Shown: positions 6,432 to 11,611 of the stretch, piece after piece | How positions within the stretch are numbered: position 1 is the first letter of the stretch | Layout of the letters: every line of letters starts with the position of its first letter | Assembly: GCA_938003985.1 (NCBI GenBank) | Contig: CALKWZ010000070.1 | Span: 1-12,615 of the forward strand | Reading direction: 5' to 3' | Length of the DNA: 12,615 bases | Source of the DNA: an uncultured Verrucomicrobiota bacterium | Lineage (GTDB): Bacteria > Verrucomicrobiota > Kiritimatiellia > CAIQIC01 > Lenti-01 | Notes under the pieces: model-generated | Seen by the model: only the letters and a program-made list of their open reading frames with translations | The model's database searches: none | Told to the model about the DNA's origin: nothing | Translations under genes and position numbers: made by a program

Positions 6432-6545
6432 ATGCGCGATAGGCACGGCGCGGATTGTGCGGTAATTTGTCGTACACGCATGATGAAGAGCCGAACCGAT
6501 CCAATTTCCACCACGCCCATCCAGCCTGCGGAGATCGCCCCATGA
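6432..6545 (+). CDS. Possible 37-aa leader ORF overlapping the chitinase start
   Basis: A short frame starts MRDRHGADCAVICRT and ends with TGA at 6543-6545, overlapping the chitinase ATG as ATGA. It has GGAGGA 7 bases upstream, and its final codons contain the chitinase's own GGAG. The peptide has two Cys and seven basic residues (six Arg, one Lys), and a Pro/Thr-rich tail, with no signal peptide or known motif. It may be a regulatory leader whose translation couples to or opens the chitinase start, or a chance frame in an untranslated leader. The same frame stays open upstream to 6249, antisense to the small zinc-ribbon gene, so openness alone is no evidence. The ribosome site and ATGA overlap are the support. 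Confidence 0.35.
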   Translation: MRDRHGADCAVICRTRMMKSRTDPISTTPIQPAEIAP

Positions 6546-8149
6546 AAACGACCCCGACCGCCGTCTTGATTCGAGTCGCGCAACGAACGTGGCGCCGGGG
6601 AATCTGGGCGTGCGTTGCCTTGGCCGCGTGGCTGCAAGCGGCGCCGGCGCCGGCCCAGATCGTGGCGGGCTATTATCCGGAATGGCGGCGCTGGAGCTAT
6701 CCGCCGTCCGCGATTCCTCTCGAGCACCTGACGCACGTCATCTACTGCTTTGCCTTCCCGAACGCCGACGGCACGCTGTCCTATCCGCAGGGATTTTTCG
6801 ATCCCGTGCCGGACCTGGAAAAACGCGTTCACGCCGCGGGCAAGAAACTGCTCATCTCCATCGGCGGGGCGCTCGATTCCGAGGGCTTCACGCCCATGGC
6901 CGCGAACGCAACGACCCGCGCCCGGTTCGTTTCCCTGATCACGGGCCTCTGCCTGTCCAACCGCTTCGACGGCGTCGATCTGGACTGGGAATTTCCCGCG
7001 AGCGCCGCGGAGGGCACGAACCTGACCCAGCTGGTGCGGGAGATCCGCGCGCATTGGAACCAGGTGGCGCCGCAGTTGATGCTGACCATGGCCATCGGGC
7101 CCACCGACTGGTCCGCCAAGTATTTCGACGTCGCCGCGCTCCATCCGCTGCTGGACTGGATGGACATCATGACGTACTGCTACTACGGCGCGTGGTCGGG
7201 CCGGGTCGGCCACAACGCTCCGCTCTACACCAATCCGGCCGATCCCATGAAGGCGGGGTCCGCGGATCAGAGCATCCGGGAATACTTCCACGGCAAGCGC
7301 GGCGTGCCGCTCGAGAAAATGGCGTTGGGGATTCCCTTCTACGGCCTGACCTATACGGGCGCCACGCAACTGTACGCCGTCGCCAGCGGCGGCACGCCGA
7401 CGTTCTACCGCAACGTCGCCGCGCTCAACTACGCCTACCACTGGGACGGCGTGTCCCAGGTGCCGTATCTGGTTTCGCCGCTCAACGGCGGGACGATCGT
7501 GCCGTTCGACGATCCGACCTCGGTCCGCCTCAAGGCCCAGTACGCGAAATCGCTGGGCTTGGCCGGCGTCGCGATCTGGGAACTCAGCCAGGATGCGGTG
7601 GCCATCGGCAACCAACCCTTGCTGGCGGCCATCGGCGAGGAAATGCTCGTGGCGGGGCCGGATCCGGAGGAACCGCCGCCGCCCCCGCCGCCGGCGGAAC
7701 CGGTGGACGATTTCGCCGTGGCGCAAAGCACGACTGCCGGCACCGCGTCCGGCAGCTTGGCGGCGCTGGCCAAGGACGACAACGTCTACCAGTCCATCAA
7801 GGAGCGGCTCTCCAACGGCGCGGCGAAGAAGGCCTATTCCTATCTGTCCCACACGTGGACGTTCAACGTGACCGGCGGCGGGTCGGTGGTCTTCCACGTG
7901 CAGGCGCACCGGACCGGCAGCGCCGACGGCGACAACTTCACGTTCGCCTATTCCACGAACAACGTGGCCTACGTCGCCATGCTGACGACGACGAAGACGG
8001 CGGACAACAACGAGACCCAGTCCTTCACGCTGCCGGCGAGCCTGAAAGGCAAGGTCTACGTCCGGGTGCAGGATACCAACCGTTCCTCCGGCAAGAACGT
8101 GCTGGACACGGTCTTCGTCGACCACCTGTACATCCGCTCCACGCCGTAG
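6542..8149 (+). CDS. Secreted GH18 chitinase-like glycoside hydrolase with C-terminal beta-sandwich domain
   Basis: A 535-aa secreted enzyme expected to hydrolyse beta-1,4-linked N-acetylglucosamine polymers such as chitin. Residues 1-39 form a signal peptide with a long basic start, a hydrophobic core (21-33) and an APAPAQ cleavage region. The GH18 barrel covers about 40-370: AGYYPEW, LLISIGG (103-109), and the catalytic motif DGVDLDWE, with Asp143, Asp146, Asp148 and the acid Glu150 intact. MTYC (210-213) replaces the usual MTYD, and the closing barrel Trp is Trp346 (AIWELSQD). A Pro-rich linker (375-387) leads to a domain of about 140 residues with the look of a carbohydrate-binding beta sandwich. 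The chosen ATG has GGAG 8 bases upstream and starts the signal peptide; the frame runs 29 codons further up. Substrate specificity is uncertain. Confidence 0.92.
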   Translation: MKTTPTAVLIRVAQRTWRRGIWACVALAAWLQAAPAPAQIVAGYYPEWRRWSYPPSAIPLEHLTHVIYCFAFPNADGTLSYPQGFFDPVPDLEKRVHAAGKKLLISIGGALDSEGFTPMAANATTRARFVSLITGLCLSNRFDGVDLDWEFPASAAEGTNLTQLVREIRAHWNQVAPQLMLTMAIGPTDWSAKYFDVAALHPLLDWMDIMTYCYYGAWSGRVGHNAPLYTNPADPMKAGSADQSIREYFHGKRGVPLEKMALGIPFYGLTYTGATQLYAVASGGTPTFYRNVAALNYAYHWDGVSQVPYLVSPLNGGTIVPFDDPTSVRLKAQYAKSLGLAGVAIWELSQDAVAIGNQPLLAAIGEEMLVAGPDPEEPPPPPPPAEPVDDFAVAQSTTAGTASGSLAALAKDDNVYQSIKERLSNGAAKKAYSYLSHTWTFNVTGGGSVVFHVQAHRTGSADGDNFTFAYSTNNVAYVAMLTTTKTADNNETQSFTLPASLKGKVYVRVQDTNRSSGKNVLDTVFVDHLYIRSTP

Positions 8150-8150
8150 G

Positions 8151-8168
8151 CGGGCGGCGCGGCGCCCG
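8151..8168. terminator. GC hairpin between convergent genes (possible terminator)
   Basis: CGGGCG (8151-8156) and CGCCCG (8163-8168) form a 6-bp stem with a 6-base loop, in the 20-base gap between the chitinase stop and the stop of the opposing 78-aa gene. Only TT follows on the plus strand, so intrinsic termination would be weak. Confidence 0.25.
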
Positions 8169-8169
8169 T

Positions 8170-8406
8170 TCAATAGGTAAACAGGTCGGGCAAGCCGTAT
8201 TCCGTGCCCGCGGCTTGGTTCAGCGCGCGCAGGATCTTGGCCTGGACGTGCGGCGTAAGCCGCCGGCCCTTGCAGGCGCGCGTCACCATCTTGAAGGTGA
8301 CGTGTTCGGTCGAAGCCGCCACCAGATCGGCCGGCTTGAGCGCGTGCTCCGCCAGCAGCCGCGCAACGGGCTGCACGCCGTGGTTGAGGTCTAGAGCAGG
8401 ATTCAT
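8170..8406 (-). CDS. Conserved-looking small helical protein, possible HTH (78 aa)
   Basis: A 78-aa basic, helical protein of unknown function. The sequence alternates predicted helices and turns: PVARLLAEHALKPADLVAAS (13-32), a second helix around HVTFKMVTRACKGRR (35-49), LTPHVQAKILRALNQAA (50-66), and the ending YGLPDLFTY. The LKPADLV..S and KGRRLTPHVQAKI segments resemble the spacing of XRE-like helix-turn-helix domains, so nucleic-acid binding is plausible but inferred. The frame stays open upstream to 8733, but that part is Pro/Arg-rich antisense-type sequence crossing a C11 tract and the 38-aa gene, so the ATG at 8406 is preferred. No clear Shine-Dalgarno precedes it, which leaves the start less certain. 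It converges with the chitinase 20 bases away. Confidence 0.72.
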   Translation of the reverse strand: MNPALDLNHGVQPVARLLAEHALKPADLVAASTEHVTFKMVTRACKGRRLTPHVQAKILRALNQAAGTEYGLPDLFTY

Positions 8407-8532
8407 GCCGGGGCGCGGCCGTTCGAAAGCCGATCCGGCCGGCGGCGCTTCCGGTCCGCGCAACGCGGGGGAAGAGGGGGCGCGCCGCAGATCGGCAACG
8501 GGCGGAAGACCGCGGCGGACGGAGGCCGGCGC

Positions 8533-8543
8533 GGGGGGGGGGG
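8533..8543 (+). repeat. Homopolymeric tract of 11 G
   Basis: Eleven consecutive G (11 C on the coding strand of the flanking minus-strand genes) lie in the 152-base spacer between the 38-aa and 78-aa genes. Tracts this long are prone to slippage and to assembly error. The spacer otherwise shows only GC-rich sequence without a recognisable promoter. Confidence 0.7.
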
Positions 8544-8558
8544 CGCGAACGCCGGGAC

Positions 8559-8675
8559 TTAGGGTTTCTTGGACTGCGGCTGTTTGGCCTGCTTCTGCTG
8601 CTGGATTTTCGCGGCTTTGGCGTCGTGCTGTTTTTGCTCCCGCGCCTTGTCTTTCTTGCCTTTTTTGTCGCCCAT
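8559..8675 (-). CDS. 38-aa Lys/Gln-rich small protein
   Basis: A short minus-strand frame starting MGDKKGKKDKAREQ, rich in Lys, Gln and Ala, ending QSKKP before TAA. It is strongly basic with no hydrophobic segment. The middle (about 9-30) could form an amphipathic or coiled-coil helix, and the whole may be disordered until it binds RNA, DNA or the ribosome. The evidence for a real gene is the GGAGGA site 5 bases upstream, the coherent Lys/Gln composition in an otherwise Arg/Pro-rich genome, and its use of AAA/AAG where shadow frames would give Arg. It has no recognised family. The 187-aa overlapping frame in another phase is the shadow, not this one. It lies 152 bases upstream of the 78-aa gene on the same strand and is divergent from the PLD-like gene. 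Confidence 0.68.
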   Translation of the reverse strand: MGDKKGKKDKAREQKQHDAKAAKIQQQKQAKQPQSKKP

Positions 8676-8680
8676 GGGAT

Positions 8681-8686
8681 TCCTCC
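8681..8686 (-). promoter_or_regulatory. Strong ribosome binding site for the 38-aa protein
   Basis: The minus strand reads GGAGGA 5 bases before the ATG at 8675. This is among the best Shine-Dalgarno sites in the window and is the main support for the small gene. Confidence 0.7.
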
Positions 8687-8707
8687 GTTGCGGTCGTGGC
8701 CTTTTCC

Positions 8708-8727
8708 AACGATGGAACCCTATCGTT
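8708..8727. repeat. Inverted repeat in the divergent spacer
   Basis: AACGAT (8708-8713) and ATCGTT (8722-8727) are perfect inverted repeats around an 8-base loop, in the 134-base spacer between the 38-aa gene and the PLD-like gene. Placement between divergent genes fits an operator better than a terminator. The rest of the spacer shows no convincing promoter boxes. Confidence 0.3.
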
Positions 8728-8809
8728 TTTCAAGGGCGGGGGACAGCATTATCGCCGCGCCGTTCTTTCGGATGGCGGCGAGCGGCGGCGGCGCGTAGGA
8801 TCGCCGGCC

Positions 8810-9868
8810 ATGAAGAATCTGCCGTTGCGTTGCCTCGTTTTGGCTTTGCTGCTGGTCCGCGCGTCCGCCGGGGCGGGGGAGCCGGTCCGGCCGGTCGTGA
8901 ACCGGGAATACCTGCCGGCGGTGCTGGACCTGATCAACGGCGCGACGAATTCGATCGAGTTCCTGCAACTGGAAATGCACGACGACCGCGCGGTGCAGGC
9001 CATCGAGGCCGCGCTGGCCGCCGCCGTGAAGCGCGGGGTGCGGGTGCGGGGGATGTTGGACGACGGCGTGGATTTCAACGCCGCCGCGGTCGAACGCCTG
9101 CGCGCGTTCGGCGCGGAGGCGCAACTGGACACGCCGGTCAAAATGACCCACAGCAAGCTCGTGATCGTGGATGGCCGGATCGTCCTGCTGGGTTCCACCA
9201 ACTGGACCGGCAATTCCATGGGCAACAACAACGAGACCAACGTCCGCCTGGACGATCCGGTCTTGGCCGAGGCGTTCGGCCGCTACGTCGCCGCGCTCTG
9301 GGCCGACAGCGCCGCGGAACCCGACTTGCCGGCCGTGGAGTCCGGCGCGGTGAAAACGATCGTGAACCGCCAGTATTTCCCGGAGGTCATGGGCCTGTTC
9401 CAATCCGCCACGCAGCGGATCCGCGTCGTCATGTACGGCATCAACTATTCGCCGAAATACGCCGGCAGCCAGGTGAACCGGCTGGTGGAAGCGCTGGCGG
9501 CCGCCCGCGCGCGCGGCGTGGACGTGGCGGTGGCGATCGATCTGAGCGACTACAACGCGCTGCTGAACAAGGTCAATGCGCCGGCCAAGAAATTCCTGGC
9601 CGACGCGGGGGTGGCGGTCTTCGACGATCCGCTGAAAACCACCACCCACGCCAAGTTGATCGTGGCCGACGGCTGCGCGGTGATCGGTTCCGTCAACTGG
9701 GGCAAGGACGCGCTCGAAAACCGCAACGAAACCTGCGTGGCGATCCGCGAGCCGGCCGTCGTGGCGGCCTGCGCGGCCTATTTCGAACGCGTCGCGGCGA
9801 ATCCCGTCCGGCAGACGGGGCGGGGGCGTTTACCGGGCCGCGGGATCGACGCGGACCGCTGCTGGTGA
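8810..9868 (+). CDS. Secreted phospholipase D-like protein with two HKD motifs
   Basis: A 352-aa member of the PLD superfamily, which cleaves phosphodiester bonds in lipids or nucleic acids through a phospho-histidine intermediate. Two complete HKD motifs are visible: His114/Lys116/Asp121 (THSKLVIVDG, then GSTNW) and His280/Lys282/Asp287 (THAKLIVADG, then GSVNW). Both start after a similar segment (VVNREYLPAVLDLI and IVNRQYFPEVMGLF), so the protein is an internal duplication with both halves active on paper. A signal peptide (1-20, cleavage after ASA) sends it out of the cytoplasm. The ATG at 8810 is chosen because it begins the signal peptide, with AGGA 9 bases upstream; the frame is open far upstream to 8204 as antisense. 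The short spacing suggests a nuclease or cardiolipin synthase-like fold, but the substrate is unknown. Confidence 0.9.
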   Translation: MKNLPLRCLVLALLLVRASAGAGEPVRPVVNREYLPAVLDLINGATNSIEFLQLEMHDDRAVQAIEAALAAAVKRGVRVRGMLDDGVDFNAAAVERLRAFGAEAQLDTPVKMTHSKLVIVDGRIVLLGSTNWTGNSMGNNNETNVRLDDPVLAEAFGRYVAALWADSAAEPDLPAVESGAVKTIVNRQYFPEVMGLFQSATQRIRVVMYGINYSPKYAGSQVNRLVEALAAARARGVDVAVAIDLSDYNALLNKVNAPAKKFLADAGVAVFDDPLKTTTHAKLIVADGCAVIGSVNWGKDALENRNETCVAIREPAVVAACAAYFERVAANPVRQTGRGRLPGRGIDADRCW

Positions 9869-9884
9869 GGGGGGGCGGCTTCGC

Positions 9885-10760
9885 CTAATTCAGCAGTTGC
9901 AACCGGTAGGTCGCGTTGGTGTCGGGCATGGTGTCGAGCACGAAGGAATTCGTGCCGTGGGCGAATACCGGCAGGCCGAGGTTGTACCAGATCCCGCCGA
10001 CCAGGTTCGTGCACCGCTGAACCTGGTAGGTGCGGCCGGTTTGCGAAGTCCAGGAAATTTCGATGGCCGGCCGGGTGCGCAGCACGGGGGATTTCGGGCC
10101 GGAATAGGCGTAGGAATGGACGAGCCCGGGCCAGTTCGAGGCCACCGCGATGTCCACTTGGGCCACGATCTGGGTGTTGGGCCAGAACCGCGCCTGGTCG
10201 TGGTAGACCTTGCCGAAGGAGTAGTGGCTGGCGGGAGTCAACGCCGCGTAAGAATAGCTGCCGGGGGCGAGGGAGTTGGAAACGCAATACAGGCGGATCT
10301 GGGGGTTGCCGTTCGTCGTGGTCGAGTCGATTTCCCACGCCGTGCGGTTGGTGGCCGTGGAATAGACGTCCAGGGTGCCGTCCAGATGGACGATCTGGAT
10401 GCCGGGATCGCCGCCGGCGATCCGGAGATAGCCGCGGTTTTCGGAAGAAGACGTCGATTGCCGGCCGCCGTAGAGTTCCACGGTGCCGCGGTTTTCGAAG
10501 TAGTTGATCGCGCCGGCGTTGACGACGAAGCGGCCGCCGGCTTCGACGTTCACGCTGGGCGTGGCGTTGGTGCCGATGGCGCCCCCGTCGAGAATGAGCA
10601 CGCCGCCGTTGCGCACCACCGCGTCGTCGTAAACCGCGCCGTTCGAAACGACGACGGTCTGCCCGAAATCCACGTCGAGACTGGCCGCGGACGCGGCGCC
10701 GGCCCCGCCGAACAGGGCCGCCAGGAAGATCATCGCGGTGCGGGATGCGGCTCGTTTCAC
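9885..10760 (-). CDS. Secreted beta-repeat protein with PVC-type C-terminal domain
   Basis: A 291-aa predicted secreted protein of unknown function, starting at GTG (10758-10760). The signal peptide is MKRAASRTAMIFLAALFGGA and onward, with cleavage after AASA (about 25). Residues 30-135 are Gly/Val/Asn-rich short strands (VVVSNGAVYDDAVV, NGGVLILDGGAI, NRGTVELYGG, NRGYLRIAGG) typical of a small beta-helix or autotransporter-passenger-like ladder. About 136-215 is a further beta-rich region. Residues 232-291 form the C-terminal domain IEISWTSQTGRTYQVQRCTN...W...YRLQLLN, a pattern I associate with secreted proteins of Verrucomicrobiota and Kiritimatiellota. A perfect AGGAGG lies 6 bases before the GTG. 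It converges with the PLD-like gene 16 bases away. Likely cell-surface or extracellular; no catalytic residues are recognisable. Confidence 0.82.
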   Translation of the reverse strand: MKRAASRTAMIFLAALFGGAGAASAASLDVDFGQTVVVSNGAVYDDAVVRNGGVLILDGGAIGTNATPSVNVEAGGRFVVNAGAINYFENRGTVELYGGRQSTSSSENRGYLRIAGGDPGIQIVHLDGTLDVYSTATNRTAWEIDSTTTNGNPQIRLYCVSNSLAPGSYSYAALTPASHYSFGKVYHDQARFWPNTQIVAQVDIAVASNWPGLVHSYAYSGPKSPVLRTRPAIEISWTSQTGRTYQVQRCTNLVGGIWYNLGLPVFAHGTNSFVLDTMPDTNATYRLQLLN

Positions 10761-10766
10761 GTTGCT

Positions 10767-10772
10767 CCTCCT
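10767..10772 (-). promoter_or_regulatory. Perfect Shine-Dalgarno supporting the GTG start
   Basis: AGGAGG on the minus strand, 6 bases before GTG at 10760. The first in-frame ATG would come at residue 10 and remove the basic start of the signal peptide, so the GTG is the better start. Confidence 0.8.
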
Positions 10773-10858
10773 GTTGCTCGCGGCGCAGCCGGCGGTTTGC
10801 CAGCCGATGCGACAGAAGGTAGGGAATTCCGGCCGGGAAATCGAGTTAGTTTTCGATG

Positions 10859-10876
10859 AAAACCGCGGTTGCGCGG
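10859..10876 (-). terminator. Intrinsic terminator after the Fe-S carrier/78-aa pair
   Basis: On the minus strand CCGCG-CAAC-CGCGG forms a 5-bp all-GC stem with a 4-base loop, followed immediately by TTTT. It begins 2 bases after the TGA of the 78-aa gene. The stem is short but the position is ideal. The remaining spacer to the next gene (10773-10858) holds no clear promoter. Confidence 0.5.
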
Positions 10877-10878
10877 AT

Positions 10879-11115
10879 TCAGCGTGCCGCTGGCGGCGGC
10901 GCTTCGGCCGTGTCCTGCAAGTGCCGGATCAGGACGAACGCGATGGCCGCGCGTTCGTTGCGGCTGCAAGCGGACTCGAGACGGGCCACGGCGTCGCGAA
11001 TGCGCGCGCCGGATGCGGATTCTTCGGCCGCCAACGCCAACGCCCGGTCGAGTTGCTGCTGGTTGAGGCAGTAGACGGACTGGCCGCCGGTCAGATCGAG
11101 CGGTTGCATGCTCAT
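10879..11115 (-). CDS. Small helical protein of unknown function coupled to the Fe-S carrier gene (78 aa)
   Basis: A 78-aa soluble protein, mostly helical by composition (QQLDRALALAAEES, RIRDAVARLESACSRNERAA, IAFVLIRHLQDTAEA), with Cys16 and Cys50 and an Ala/Pro tail. I do not recognise the family. The ATG at 11113-11115 overlaps the TGA of the IscA-like gene as ATGA, with AAGG 8 bases upstream inside that gene, so coupled translation is likely. Longer versions starting at 11148 or an inner ATG (MQPLDL) are possible, but the ATGA overlap is the classic arrangement. The pairing hints at a role with Fe-S assembly or delivery; the two Cys are not arranged as a known cluster motif. It is followed by a likely terminator, making it the last gene of its unit. 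Confidence 0.68.
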   Translation of the reverse strand: MSMQPLDLTGGQSVYCLNQQQLDRALALAAEESASGARIRDAVARLESACSRNERAAIAFVLIRHLQDTAEAPPPAAR

Positions 11116-11543
11116 GGATTCGCCTTGAAACTGGCCCCGCAGCCGCACGAGCCGCCGGCCTTGGCGTTGCGGAAACGGAATCCGGACTGGATCAGGTCGT
11201 CGCTGTAATCGATCTGCAAGCCGTCCAGATAGGTTGCGCTCCGGGGATCGGTCGCGATCCGCAAAGCCCCGGATTCGTATAGCACGACGTCGGCGGGATC
11301 GGCCTGGTCGTCAACGGCGGCGGAATAGGTGTGGCCCGAACAGCCGCCGGGCACGACCCCGATCCGCACGAACGCCCCCGCGGGCAAATCGAGTTTGCGC
11401 AGTGCCGCCAACGCCCGGTCGGTCAGCACGACGGACGGTGGGCGTCCGTTCGGCGCGTCCCAGCCCAACCGGGCGGCCAGGGAGTTCGCGGCTGCCGCCG
11501 GCGACGCTTCCGGAATGTCGGGTTTTGTTTTCACGTTTCGCAT
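11112..11543 (-). CDS. IscA/ErpA/HesB-type iron-sulfur cluster carrier with N-terminal extension
   Basis: A-type Fe-S carrier that binds a cluster or iron and passes it to client enzymes in the cytosol. The core, from about residue 37 (SVVLTDRALAALRKL), has the three family cysteines: Cys68 in PGGCSGHTY, and Cys133 and Cys135 in GGSCGCGASF. FRFRNAKAG matches the usual segment before the CGCG. At 143 aa it is longer than the typical 105-120, because of an N-terminal stretch rich in Pro/Ala (1-36). The ATG at 11543 is chosen over an upstream TTG at 11585 because that TTG lies in TTGACA and lacks a ribosome site, while AGGT precedes the ATG. A start nearer the core cannot be excluded. No isc, suf or nif partners are in view, so IscA, ErpA and SufA cannot be told apart. 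Confidence 0.88.
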   Translation of the reverse strand: MRNVKTKPDIPEASPAAAANSLAARLGWDAPNGRPPSVVLTDRALAALRKLDLPAGAFVRIGVVPGGCSGHTYSAAVDDQADPADVVLYESGALRIATDPRSATYLDGLQIDYSDDLIQSGFRFRNAKAGGSCGCGASFKANP

Positions 11544-11557
11544 CGGTTTGACCTGAA

Positions 11558-11585
11558 AAACTACCGCGGAACGGGTGAATGTCAA
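11558..11585 (-). promoter_or_regulatory. Possible sigma-70-type promoter before the Fe-S carrier gene
   Basis: The minus strand has a perfect TTGACA (11585-11580), a 16-base spacer and TAGTTT (11563-11558). The -10 match is poor. A start site would fall only a few bases before the AGGT ribosome site, leaving almost no leader. The 68-base gap after the upstream gene's stop makes a separate promoter reasonable. Confidence 0.35.
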
Positions 11586-11611
11586 AAACGGCGGCGAATG
11601 CGGGCCGTCGC

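Noticed and set aside
6320..8173. Minus-strand frame of 683 residues opposite the chitinase
   Set aside because: Antisense shadow of GH18; only its last 65 residues, the small zinc-ribbon protein, are real.
8407..8733. N-terminal extension of the 78-aa protein to 187 residues
   Set aside because: It is out of phase with the well-supported 38-aa gene, spans the C11 tract, and is Pro/Arg-rich filler.
8204..8809. N-terminal extension of the PLD-like protein
   Set aside because: It crosses two opposite-strand small genes and would bury the signal peptide that starts at 8810.
9874..9885. GGCG-gctt-CGCC hairpin as a terminator between the PLD-like and beta-repeat genes
   Set aside because: Only a 4-bp stem and no T-run on either strand.
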